Source: Clostridia bacterium (GTDB lineage: Bacteria > Bacillota > Clostridia > Oscillospirales > Acutalibacteraceae). Taken from it: DNA of 41,383 bases. Each line of letters opens with the position of its first letter. The first letter of the stretch is position 1. This document shows positions 7,787 to 14,976 of the stretch, one piece after another. A program made the position numbers and the translations under genes. The stretch is from assembly GCA_017381035.1 (NCBI GenBank), contig JAFOCW010000012.1:1-41383 (forward strand). The letters are read 5' to 3'. The notes under the pieces were generated by a model. That model did not search any database. It was not told where the DNA came from and saw nothing but the letters and a program-made list of their open reading frames with translations.

Positions 7787-8689
7787 TTATTTACCTTTTC
7801 TTTTAATTATAAATAATGCTGCGGCGCCAAGGGCGGCTACACAAATTAAAATAATCGGCAGTGCGCCTGCACCGTTTACCTGCTTAAGAGTTGGTATATC
7901 ACCGACCGAGCCTGTGGGCTGTATGGTAATTTCGTCAATATAAAGGCCTGTTTTATTTGGCAGTTTTACTATTATATATGGTGCGGCGGCAACAAATTTA
8001 ACACGGTATTCCCGCCACTCGCCCTTTTTCATTTTGCCAAGGCTTACCGCTTCGGTATAACCAATGACTTCTGCTCTGACGTCGGGGTTTTCGGTGTAAA
8101 GAAAATCTACCCTGCCGCCCGTAAAACCTTTTTCAGATTTAAGCCACAAGGACATTTCATATTCCTTGCCCGCTTCGAGTTCACCCGTATAAGAAAGTAA
8201 AAATTCGGGTGCGTTTATGCTACTTTTAGTTCTAAGGCAACGCCAGCCGTCCTTTACCTGCTTTTGAAGGTAGCCTTTTGTATCGGGTGCATAGAGTTCT
8301 ATACCTGAGCCTAAATCGTAAATTTCGTTAATGCCTTCTTCAAAGGTAACCGTAAAGCCATTAGGCTTATAGGATGCAAAAAGTTTAACGTCGAAATTGG
8401 GGAAAACCTGCAAATCAAAAGGAACGCCGTATTCGTTAAAGAAATGCCACGAATCAAAGATATAGCCTTTTTTAACGGGTGTTGGCAACACATCCTTTGT
8501 AATTTCGGTTTCGCCTGCATAGCCGTAAATGGTTTGGCACTCGCTACCGCCCATACTATCGAAGGTAATTGAAACCTGCTTTTTTTCGGGCTCTTCTTCC
8601 TCTTGGGCCAAAGCAGTTACGGGACAGCAAAGCATTAAAGCAAGAAGGAGTGAAACAAGCGCCATAAAAAATGTGTTTAGCTTTTTCAT
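7787..8689 (-). CDS. Secreted, membrane-tethered InlB-repeat / carbohydrate-binding-like protein, 300 aa
   Basis: A signal peptide (1-28, ending VTALA) is followed by an acidic QEEEE stretch. Next is an InlB-type (Flg_new/Listeria-Bacteroides) repeat with FDSMGG and the PVKKGYIFDSW pattern at about 37-105. A beta-sandwich of about 145 residues then resembles CBM4/9-like or carbohydrate-binding modules (GKEYEMSLWLKSEKG ... GEWREYRVKF). A single C-terminal membrane helix (about 276-295) ends in KRKGK, and no LPXTG motif is seen, so the protein is held in the membrane. It overlaps the GH16 gene by four bases (ATGA) and has GGAGGTGG as ribosome site. It probably helps the GH16 enzyme hold polysaccharide at the surface; that role is inferred. 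Confidence 0.75.
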   Translation of the reverse strand: MKKLNTFFMALVSLLLALMLCCPVTALAQEEEEPEKKQVSITFDSMGGSECQTIYGYAGETEITKDVLPTPVKKGYIFDSWHFFNEYGVPFDLQVFPNFDVKLFASYKPNGFTVTFEEGINEIYDLGSGIELYAPDTKGYLQKQVKDGWRCLRTKSSINAPEFLLSYTGELEAGKEYEMSLWLKSEKGFTGGRVDFLYTENPDVRAEVIGYTEAVSLGKMKKGEWREYRVKFVAAAPYIIVKLPNKTGLYIDEITIQPTGSVGDIPTLKQVNGAGALPIILICVAALGAAALFIIKRKGK

Positions 8690-10026
8690 TGTGCCACCTC
8701 CTGCTTTTCGGTGTACACCTTGCCGACCCCTGACTTTTGGTAAAGACGTATGTAATCGACATAATGAGCGGCCGGCAACGAATCGTTAGCGGCGGTAATT
8801 GATACGCAGGCGGTGGAAATTTCGGGATGGAAAATGTGGTTATTGAATATAAAATACTGTGGGTCGTGGAAACCTGACTGGTCGGTATTTTTATCGAACG
8901 ATTTATTTAAATCGAAAGTGCAAAACACCTTGCCGTCTACCGACATTTTAATTTCGTCGGGGGTCCATTCATAGCCGTAGGTATGGTATTCGAAGGTAAG
9001 GCTTGGCGTATATTCAAAAACGTGCCGGTTAGGGTTGGTTGCAACGTAGCCGTTAGCGGTGTTTGTGCTTCCGCCCGTTTTATACCACTTGTGGAGTGTT
9101 GCGTAGGCGTGGGTTGTTCTAAAGATTTCGTAAATATCAACTTCAACCATATAATCGTAATTGCGGCTACCCTGCAAATAATCGGTTGAACGGGTCCAGA
9201 AGGACGGCCAACAGCCTGCCTTATAGGGAATTCTTGAACGCACTTCGGCATAGCCGTAAATGTAGTTCATTGTTTTTTGGGTTACAACAGAATAAGGCAC
9301 ACGGTATTTGGTGTTTGCACGGTTGTTATTAAAGCAATGTATTGCGTGAAGCTTTAGCCTACCGTCGTTTACGTCTATAACGCTTTTATCGCGAGAAAGC
9401 TCTACCTGCTTGCTTCCCTTCATATTAACAGCGGTATGCCACTTTTCAGGGTCGAGCCCTATGCCTTCAAACTCGTCGCCCCAAACGTACTGGTAATTGG
9501 CTAAATTGCCCGAAAGGGTTGACTTAAAATCGGTACTTAAAGAGAATGTGTAGGCTTCGTTTATTTGAGGTGAAAGCCTTATAAACTTTTTAACAGCAGA
9601 ATCTACCGTTACGTCGTGCCCGCCTTCGAACACTAATTTTTCACCCTTTAAAGACACCTTCATTTCATTTTCTTTAAGGGTGCTGCTTTGTTTCCTTGTA
9701 GTTTTTCCAATTAAAATCTCTTTTTCGGTTTCACTAATGCTATCATCTTTAATTTCAAGCTCAACACCGAGTTCAAGATAATAATTCTTTAAAAGCTCGG
9801 CGGTTTTTTGGGCCGCTTCACCGCCTTTAGGCACTATAATAACGTAGCCTTCGGGGCCGTTCCAGCTTACCTTTTTATAGTCGAAAAGATGGTCAGTATC
9901 GGAATAATCGGTTTCGTCTACAAGCGGAGTTCTTATAGGAAGGTCAGTATTATTAGCACAACCAACGCAAGATAAAAGCATTATTAAAGCTATAAATAAA
10001 CTGCTTATTTTAAACAAGTTTTGCAT
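8686..10026 (-). CDS. GH16 beta-glucanase-like lipoprotein, 446 aa
   Basis: A lipoprotein signal with a Cys at 20 or 23 (LLSCVGC) is followed by an N-terminal module (about 50-165). Its pattern, including EILIGKTTR, recalls the accessory N-terminal domains of some GH20/GH67 enzymes. The C-terminal 260 residues are a GH16 jelly roll: WGDEFEG at the start, then the catalytic signature EVDIYE with E295, D297 and E300 as nucleophile, helper and acid/base. GH16 enzymes cut beta-1,3 or beta-1,3/1,4 glucans, galactans and related chains. The ATG at 10026 is chosen because GGAGG precedes it by seven bases; the in-frame TTG two codons earlier abuts that site. First gene of a two-gene operon with the tethered protein. 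Confidence 0.9.
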   Translation of the reverse strand: MQNLFKISSLFIALIMLLSCVGCANNTDLPIRTPLVDETDYSDTDHLFDYKKVSWNGPEGYVIIVPKGGEAAQKTAELLKNYYLELGVELEIKDDSISETEKEILIGKTTRKQSSTLKENEMKVSLKGEKLVFEGGHDVTVDSAVKKFIRLSPQINEAYTFSLSTDFKSTLSGNLANYQYVWGDEFEGIGLDPEKWHTAVNMKGSKQVELSRDKSVIDVNDGRLKLHAIHCFNNNRANTKYRVPYSVVTQKTMNYIYGYAEVRSRIPYKAGCWPSFWTRSTDYLQGSRNYDYMVEVDIYEIFRTTHAYATLHKWYKTGGSTNTANGYVATNPNRHVFEYTPSLTFEYHTYGYEWTPDEIKMSVDGKVFCTFDLNKSFDKNTDQSGFHDPQYFIFNNHIFHPEISTACVSITAANDSLPAAHYVDYIRLYQKSGVGKVYTEKQEVAQ

Positions 10027-10055
10027 AACCAACCTCCAAAAAACAATTTAATAGA

Positions 10056-10084
10056 ATTATAACTTGACAAATAGTTTTTGTAAA
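10056..10084 (-). promoter_or_regulatory. Promoter of the GH16 operon
   Basis: On the minus strand TTTACA (10079-10084), a 17-base spacer and a perfect TATAAT (10056-10061) precede the GH16 gene. The promoter lies within a 7-bp inverted repeat, CTTGACA (10063-10069) / TGTCAAG (10095-10101), that could be a regulator site. Confidence 0.7.
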
Positions 10085-10101
10085 GCGTTTTTTGTGTCAA
10101 G
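10063..10101. promoter_or_regulatory. Inverted repeat over the GH16 promoter (possible operator)
   Basis: CTTGACA and TGTCAAG are separated by 25 bases. The left arm falls in the -10/-35 spacer of the GH16 promoter and the right arm lies upstream of the -35 box. The layout would suit a dimeric regulator or a looped site, but no regulator can be named. Confidence 0.35.
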
Positions 10102-10163
10102 AAATGCGGCCTTTCATATAATGTGTTAGAAGTCTACTTCAATACTTATCAGGAGGTCTTTTT

Positions 10164-10955
10164 ATGGCTGAAGCTAATATGGGATGTGAAGCAAACGGAA
10201 CTTTTAAAGAGGCTGTGTGTTTAGACGCAGGCAGAGTATTCGACTCCTGCTGCGACAGAGATTGCTTGGAAGATTTAAGGGTTTATTTCAGCGAAACCGG
10301 CCAAGGTGTTATAAACGAAGCTGTAAGCGTTAAAATTCGGTCGGCCGAAGCGGTTTACGCACTAATTGACGTTGAACCCGTAAACCTTAACAAAGGCTGT
10401 TATTCCTGCGATATTACCTTTTTCTTCCTAATTACTTTGGACGCATATTCGGCAGGCAGCAGTTGTCCGACAGAGGTAAGAGGCCTTTCGCTTTACAACA
10501 AAAAAGCCGTGCTTTTCGGTGGTGAAGGTAACGTAAGAACCTTTAGCAGCGATAACCCGACCGAAAACTGCCCCGACATTTGCGGCAGACGCCTGTCGGC
10601 ATCGCCCAGATGTGTTGTTCAGGCGGTTGACCCTATTGCCCTTTCTTCAAGGCTTGGTGTAGTGGCGCCCGTTTTCGATAACATTGCCCTTATTCCCGAA
10701 TGTATTACCGAATACGTTGGCGGCGAAGTAATTACCGACCTGTCCGAAGGAAGTCCTGCGGTTTATGCAACACTGGGTCTTTTCACAATAGTGCAGTTAA
10801 TTAGAAACGTGCAGGTTTTAGTGCCCGTATACGATTACTGTATTCCCGAAAAGCAGTGCGACTGCAACGTTGCAGAGCCCTGCGACGTTTTCAGAAAAAT
10901 TCAGTTCCCCACCGAAGATTTCTTCCCCACCAAAAACGGAAATTGCTGTTATTAA
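10164..10955 (+). CDS. Cysteine-rich conserved protein of unknown function, 263 aa
   Basis: Not assigned to a named family. The protein has 18 cysteines, including CC and CxC pairs and a CDCN motif near the end. The N-terminal block, CLDAGRVFDSCCDRDCLED, followed by LRVYF, looks strongly conserved in style and I believe similar proteins exist in other Clostridia, but I cannot search. No signal peptide or membrane helix is seen; the hydrophobic stretches look like beta strands. AGGAGGT precedes the ATG by seven bases. It stands alone, diverges from GH16, and ends in its own terminator. A spore-coat-like or disulfide/metal-binding structural role is possible; a CATATAAT box at 10115-10122 resembles sporulation-sigma -10 elements but is not proof. 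Confidence 0.7.
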   Translation: MAEANMGCEANGTFKEAVCLDAGRVFDSCCDRDCLEDLRVYFSETGQGVINEAVSVKIRSAEAVYALIDVEPVNLNKGCYSCDITFFFLITLDAYSAGSSCPTEVRGLSLYNKKAVLFGGEGNVRTFSSDNPTENCPDICGRRLSASPRCVVQAVDPIALSSRLGVVAPVFDNIALIPECITEYVGGEVITDLSEGSPAVYATLGLFTIVQLIRNVQVLVPVYDYCIPEKQCDCNVAEPCDVFRKIQFPTEDFFPTKNGNCCY

Positions 10956-10956
10956 C

Positions 10957-10989
10957 AAAAAAGTGAGATGCCTTTAGCATCTCACTTTA
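10957..10989. terminator. Bidirectional terminator after the Cys-rich gene
   Basis: The 11-bp perfect stem AAGTGAGATGC / GCATCTCACTT has a CTTTA loop. The A-run on the left makes it a strong terminator for the minus-strand 43-aa gene. On the plus strand the T-run is short, so termination of the Cys-rich gene is less certain. Confidence 0.8.
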
Positions 10990-11011
10990 AAACTATTTTA
11001 CATAACAAAGC

Positions 11012-11143
11012 CTACCATTGTCCCCCGAAAAAATACTCTGCGGCAACAAAACCTATAACCACAAGTATTATTCCTATTGCGGTAAGACCCGCAGATTTAA
11101 AAAACAATTTTACGTTTTGCTTTCTTTGATTTTGTTCATCCAT
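11012..11143 (-). CDS. Small single-pass membrane protein, 43 aa
   Basis: A short frame that starts with ATG after GAGGTGG and reads MDEQNQRKQNVKLF, then a hydrophobic helix (about 18-36, GLTAIGIILVVIGFVAA), and ends EYFFGGQW. The polar, charged head and one helix suggest a small inner-membrane protein with its N-terminus in the cytoplasm. It is followed by a strong hairpin terminator and diverges from the mecA-like gene. No family is recognised. Good ribosome site, coding-like composition and terminator support it being real. Confidence 0.65.
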   Translation of the reverse strand: MDEQNQRKQNVKLFFKSAGLTAIGIILVVIGFVAAEYFFGGQW

Positions 11144-11204
11144 AAATACCACCTCAAACAAGAGTGTTGGCAAATATGGTAATTTTATACATTGGAGAAT
11201 TAGG

Positions 11205-11729
11205 ATGACCTACTTAAAACTGAAAAACCGTTTGCGTATATCGCTTACAAGACTTGAAACCGAAAATATTTTTGGCTCTGCCCATAGTCTTAATAAAAAC
11301 GACCCCAAGGTTACCTGCGCCCTTAAATCACTTTTAAAAAAAGCGGTAACCGAACGGGAGTTTGCCCCCACGGGAAGCGTATGGGTGGAGGTTTTAAAAA
11401 ACGCTATGGGCGGGTATGATATATTCTTTTCAAAAAGCGAACCGGTAGCGGCCTTAAACTATACTTCTGTTTTAGTGTTAGAATTCAGCGATTTAGAAAA
11501 CGCTATAAAGGCCGCAAAAGCCATAAACTTTTGCGGACCGAGCCGCCTTTATAAATATTTTGAGTGTTACAGACTTGTGGTTTGCTATGTGTCTGAAAAG
11601 CGGGAAATGCCCCCGGCTTTAGAATTTGCCGACAAGGTTTATAAAAACTTGACCGAAACGGCAAAAACCATGGAGCACGGCACAGTTTTAATAAAGGAAA
11701 ATGCTTTTGAAATTTTAAGCACGCTTTAA
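11205..11729 (+). CDS. MecA-family adaptor-like protein, 174 aa
   Basis: The layout matches MecA adaptors. An N-terminal domain would recognise substrates (about 1-85, with the EREFAPTGSVWVEVLK segment like the MecA EEEF..EGPLWIQV stretch). A C-terminal domain (about 90-174) starts VLVLEFSDLENAI and ends HGTVLIKENAFEIL, as in MecA's ClpC-binding half. MecA delivers proteins to the ClpCP protease. The sequence is shorter than Bacillus MecA (about 218 aa), mainly in the linker. GGAG lies upstream of the ATG. Its stop codon overlaps that of rpe on the other strand, leaving no room for a terminator. The assignment rests on pattern, not on a search. Confidence 0.75.
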   Translation: MTYLKLKNRLRISLTRLETENIFGSAHSLNKNDPKVTCALKSLLKKAVTEREFAPTGSVWVEVLKNAMGGYDIFFSKSEPVAALNYTSVLVLEFSDLENAIKAAKAINFCGPSRLYKYFECYRLVVCYVSEKREMPPALEFADKVYKNLTETAKTMEHGTVLIKENAFEILSTL

Positions 11730-12370
11730 AGGGCTTTTATTTCCCTTACGGTTTTTTCAACGTCTTCGGCCGAGAAAACATAACTGCCTGCAACAAGCAC
11801 GGTAACCCCTGCTTCAACTGCTAAGGGAGCGGTTTCGGCATTGATTCCGCCATCTATTTGAATTTCAAGCTCTATTCCCTGACGTTTGGCTTCTGCCTTG
11901 ATTTTTCTTACCTTATCGAGCGATTCGGGCATAAACTTCTGGCCGCCGAAGCCCGGCTCTACCGACATTACAAGCACCATATCACAAAGGGGTAAAAATT
12001 CAAAAATTTCTTCTGCTGTGGTTTTTGGTTTAATAGTAAGGCAGGATTTGCAACCAAGCTTCCTTATTTCTTTAAGGGTTTGTGCAACATCTGAGCCTGC
12101 TTCGTAGTGGAAGCCGAGCCAGTCTGCCACTTCGGCAAACTCTTTAATATAGCGGTGGGGCCTGTCTATCATAAGGTGTACGTCTATAGGTATGGACGTA
12201 TGGGCCTTTACCGACTTTATAACAGGTACACCGAAAGAAATGTTGGGCACGAAAATACCATCCATAACATCGAGATGGAGCATATCTACACCCGAATTTT
12301 CGAACTTTTTAAGCATATCTTTAAGGGTTAAAAAATCAGCAGTAAGTACGGACGGAGAAAGTTTTACCAT
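11726..12370 (-). CDS. rpe: Ribulose-phosphate 3-epimerase, 214 aa
   Basis: A TIM-barrel enzyme that interconverts ribulose 5-phosphate and xylulose 5-phosphate in the pentose phosphate pathway. The family landmarks are in order: LSPSVLTADF at the start, HLDVMDGIFVPNISFG with metal-binding His and Asp, DVHLMI, MSVEPGFGGQKF, and QIDGGIN with the catalytic Asp. Length is typical. GAGGTG lies before the ATG. It has a perfect promoter upstream and is monocistronic. Its last four bases overlap the end of the convergent mecA-like gene. Confidence 0.96.
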   Translation of the reverse strand: MVKLSPSVLTADFLTLKDMLKKFENSGVDMLHLDVMDGIFVPNISFGVPVIKSVKAHTSIPIDVHLMIDRPHRYIKEFAEVADWLGFHYEAGSDVAQTLKEIRKLGCKSCLTIKPKTTAEEIFEFLPLCDMVLVMSVEPGFGGQKFMPESLDKVRKIKAEAKRQGIELEIQIDGGINAETAPLAVEAGVTVLVAGSYVFSAEDVEKTVREIKAL

Positions 12371-12403
12371 AAAGCACCTCTAAATATAAATTTTACTGCA
12401 TAA

Positions 12404-12432
12404 ATTATATAATAAAAGCTCTGCCTTGTCAA
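12404..12432 (-). promoter_or_regulatory. Consensus promoter of rpe, inside the copA terminator
   Basis: On the minus strand a perfect TTGACA (12427-12432), a 17-base spacer and a perfect TATAAT (12404-12409) occur. The -35 box lies in the loop of the copA terminator hairpin and the spacer covers its 3' arm. Confidence 0.85.
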
Positions 12433-12447
12433 TTAAAGGCAGAGCTT
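12416..12447 (-). terminator. Terminator of copA
   Basis: The 12-bp perfect stem AAGCTCTGCCTT / AAGGCAGAGCTT is followed on the minus strand by a T-rich run. It lies seven bases after the copA stop and overlaps the rpe promoter. Confidence 0.85.
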
Positions 12448-12453
12448 CTTTAT

Positions 12454-12657
12454 TTATTCTATTACTTTGTAGCCTTGTTTTATAATGGTATCTTTTAAAA
12501 CTGAGTCGGCCACGTCCTCTGACAGTTCCACCGTTACAAGACCTGTTTTATGGTCGGGGGTTGCAGATTTTACACCGCTTATTGCTTCGAGCGCAGTTTT
12601 AACGTGGGCTTCGCAGTGGGGGCACATCATACCTTCGGTTTTAATTGTTTTAGTCAT
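12454..12657 (-). CDS. Possible separate CopZ-like copper chaperone from an internal start, 67 aa
   Basis: Inside the copA frame an ATG at 12657 is preceded by AAGAAGG at eight bases. Translation from there gives MTKTIKTEGMMCPHC..., which begins just like a free-standing CopZ/HMA chaperone. The same ribosome could therefore make the full pump and a soluble copper carrier. It may instead be only a fused domain. No experimental evidence is in the sequence. Confidence 0.35.
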   Translation of the reverse strand: MTKTIKTEGMMCPHCEAHVKTALEAISGVKSATPDHKTGLVTVELSEDVADSVLKDTIIKQGYKVIE

Positions 12658-14883
12658 TTTTTTAACCTTCTTTTCTTTTAAATTATTAAGTTTTATGCCC
12701 GAAAGCCTTAGCGCATTGGTAACAACGCAAAAGCTCGATAGGCTCATTGCGGCGGCGGCAATCATTGGGTTTAACTGTATTCCAAGCAAAAAGAGCGCAC
12801 CTGCCGCAACAGGTATTCCAAGAACGTTATAGGCAAAGGCCCAAAACAAATTTTGTTTAATGTTCCTAAGCGTTGCTCTGCCTATTTTAAGCGCATTTAC
12901 AATATCGGTAAGTTTGCCGCCAACCAGAACAACGTCTGCGGCTGATACCGCAATATCGGTTCCCGTTCCTATTGCAACGCCAACGTCTGCCGCAGTTAGT
13001 GCAACGGCATCGTTAATTCCGTCGCCCACCATAACAACCTTACCGTCTTTTTTAAGCTTGTTTATTTCATCTGCCTTTTCGTGCGGCAGAACTTCGCAAA
13101 CGGTTGTTTTTATGCCTACCGCATTGGACACTGCATTTGCGGTATATTTGTTGTCGCCTGTAAGAAGCACTACCTGAAGCCCCATCTTCCCAAGGCAAGA
13201 TACTGCCGCTTTACTGTCTTCTTTAAGGGTATCGGAAAGGGCGATAAGACCAATTAGCTTACCGTCTTTAGCAAAAAACACAGCGGTTTTACCTGCTTTT
13301 GAAAGTTCTTCGAAAGATGCTTGTATTTCACCCGAAATATCGGCAAATTTTGAAATAAACTTATAGTTTCCGCCAACAAGCTTGGTGCCGCCCACTTCGG
13401 CAGAAACGCCGCTACCCGATAGCACTTCGAAATTTGTTGTTTCTAAGGTGCCAACACCCTTTTCCTTGCCCTTTGACACTATTGCTTTGGCAAGCGGATG
13501 CTCACTTTTTTCTTCAAGCGAGCAAACAAGGGTTAAAAATTCATTTTCACTGCAGTTTATGGGAATAACATTGGTAACTTCGGGCTCGCCCTTGGTTACA
13601 GTTCCCGTTTTATCGAGCACAACTATATTAGCCCTGCCGATATTTTCAAGCGCTTCGGCCGTTTTAAAGAGCACACCCGCACTTGCGGCTTTTCCGCTTC
13701 CTACCATAATGGCCACAGGGGTTGCAAGGCCAAGCGCACAAGGACAGCTTATAACCAGCACCGAAATACCCCTTGCAAGCGCAAAACCGACCGTTTGACC
13801 GCAAACAAGCCAAATAACCACAGTTACTACAGCAATTAGCATAACAAGCGGTACAAAAAAGCCCGAAACTTTATCGGCTAACTTTGCAATGGGGGCTTTT
13901 GTTGCGGCGGTTTCACTCATAAGTTTAATTATTTTTGCAAGCAAGGTTTCTTCGCCCACATGGGTTGCACGGCATTTTATAAATCCGAGCTGATTTACCG
14001 AGCCCGCCGAAACGGTATCGCCTACCGTTTTATCGACCGGCAGACTTTCGCCCGTGAGGGCAGATTCGTTAACGGTGGTATTGCCTTCGGTAACTATTCC
14101 GTCTACGGCAATGCTTTCGCCGGGGTACACTAAAAATATATCGTCAATCACCACTTCGCCGACATCTATTTTTTGTTCCTTACCGTTTCTTAAAACTGTG
14201 GCGGTTTTTGGCGATAAATCTATAAGTGCGTTAAGGGCGCTTGTTGTTTTACCCTTTGAATAGGCTTCTAAGGTTTTACCAAGGGTTATAAGGGTTAAAA
14301 TCATTGCCGAAGATTCAAAATAAAGGCCGTGAAGAAGTTCTTCGGACGGGGTTTTTGTCATTATAAAAACTACACAAGTGCTGTAAATAAATGCGGCGGC
14401 CGAGCCGAGCGATACAAGACTGTCCATATTTGGACTTTTACGAATAATACCCATAACTCCGCTTACAAAGAAGGCCTTATTTATTATCATAACAATTATG
14501 GTAAGCAGCATTTGCACAAGGGCGGTGGCAAGCAGGTTGCTTTTTAGTATAGGTATTTGCGGCAAGCCTACCATATGCCCCATGGCAATATACATAAGAA
14601 GCAGCATAAATACCGCCGATACAATAAACCTTGTAAGCAGGGTTTTAACCTGACTTTTGGGTTCTTGCTTTTGTTCGATTTTTGCTCCTTTTGCCGAGGC
14701 CGAATAACCTGCGGCTGTAACTGCGGCAATTATTTCTGCTTGGGTTGCGGTACCTTCTACTCCCATTGAGTTTGTGAGCAGACTTACCGAGCAGGCGGTA
14801 ACACCGTCTAAGGCGTTTACTGCTTTTTCTACCCTTGCGCTGCAAGCGGCGCAGGACATACCTTTTATATCAAAATACTTCAT
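12454..14883 (-). CDS. copA: Copper-type P1B-ATPase with heavy-metal domains at both ends, 809 aa
   Basis: A membrane pump that exports Cu(I). In order: an N-terminal HMA domain with GMSCAAC (residues 8-14), membrane helices, the actuator motif TGES (about 280), the metal-binding helix with SCPCALG (about 380), the phosphorylation site DKTGTVTKG (Asp near 424), the SEHPLAKA motif of P1B pumps, and GDGINDA (about 620). Unusually, a second HMA domain, with GMMCPHC, forms the last 67 residues, where most pumps end. GAGGTAATAT precedes the ATG. It has its own perfect promoter and terminator. The CPC motif and two CxxC domains favour copper over zinc or cadmium. Confidence 0.94.
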   Translation of the reverse strand: MKYFDIKGMSCAACSARVEKAVNALDGVTACSVSLLTNSMGVEGTATQAEIIAAVTAAGYSASAKGAKIEQKQEPKSQVKTLLTRFIVSAVFMLLLMYIAMGHMVGLPQIPILKSNLLATALVQMLLTIIVMIINKAFFVSGVMGIIRKSPNMDSLVSLGSAAAFIYSTCVVFIMTKTPSEELLHGLYFESSAMILTLITLGKTLEAYSKGKTTSALNALIDLSPKTATVLRNGKEQKIDVGEVVIDDIFLVYPGESIAVDGIVTEGNTTVNESALTGESLPVDKTVGDTVSAGSVNQLGFIKCRATHVGEETLLAKIIKLMSETAATKAPIAKLADKVSGFFVPLVMLIAVVTVVIWLVCGQTVGFALARGISVLVISCPCALGLATPVAIMVGSGKAASAGVLFKTAEALENIGRANIVVLDKTGTVTKGEPEVTNVIPINCSENEFLTLVCSLEEKSEHPLAKAIVSKGKEKGVGTLETTNFEVLSGSGVSAEVGGTKLVGGNYKFISKFADISGEIQASFEELSKAGKTAVFFAKDGKLIGLIALSDTLKEDSKAAVSCLGKMGLQVVLLTGDNKYTANAVSNAVGIKTTVCEVLPHEKADEINKLKKDGKVVMVGDGINDAVALTAADVGVAIGTGTDIAVSAADVVLVGGKLTDIVNALKIGRATLRNIKQNLFWAFAYNVLGIPVAAGALFLLGIQLNPMIAAAAMSLSSFCVVTNALRLSGIKLNNLKEKKVKKMTKTIKTEGMMCPHCEAHVKTALEAISGVKSATPDHKTGLVTVELSEDVADSVLKDTIIKQGYKVIE

Positions 14884-14910
14884 ATATTACCTCTTTTGCG
14901 TTATGAAATT

Positions 14911-14940
14911 ATTATAAACTTCTTGTATTTATTTTGTCAA
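14911..14940 (-). promoter_or_regulatory. Consensus promoter of copA
   Basis: On the minus strand TTGACA (14935-14940), an 18-base spacer and TATAAT (14911-14916) occur. The -35 box directly follows the T-run of the pflA terminator. No CopY-type TACANNTGTA box was seen. Confidence 0.8.
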
Positions 14941-14942
14941 CA

Positions 14943-14976
14943 AAACAAAAAAAGAGCCATAAAAAACGGCTCTTTT
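14943..14976 (-). terminator. Terminator of the pflB-pflA operon
   Basis: The stem AAAAGAGCC / GGCTCTTTT with a nine-base loop is followed on the minus strand by seven T. The first arm overlaps the stop codon of pflA. Confidence 0.9.

Noticed and set aside
10027..10032. TTG start for the GH16 gene two codons upstream
   Set aside because: It directly abuts the GGAGG site, leaving no spacing. The ATG at 10026 has the normal distance.
10075..10094. CcpA/LacI-type operator (TGTAAAGCGTTTT) before GH16
   Set aside because: The spacing of the half-sites is off by one and the right half lacks CA. Too weak to call.
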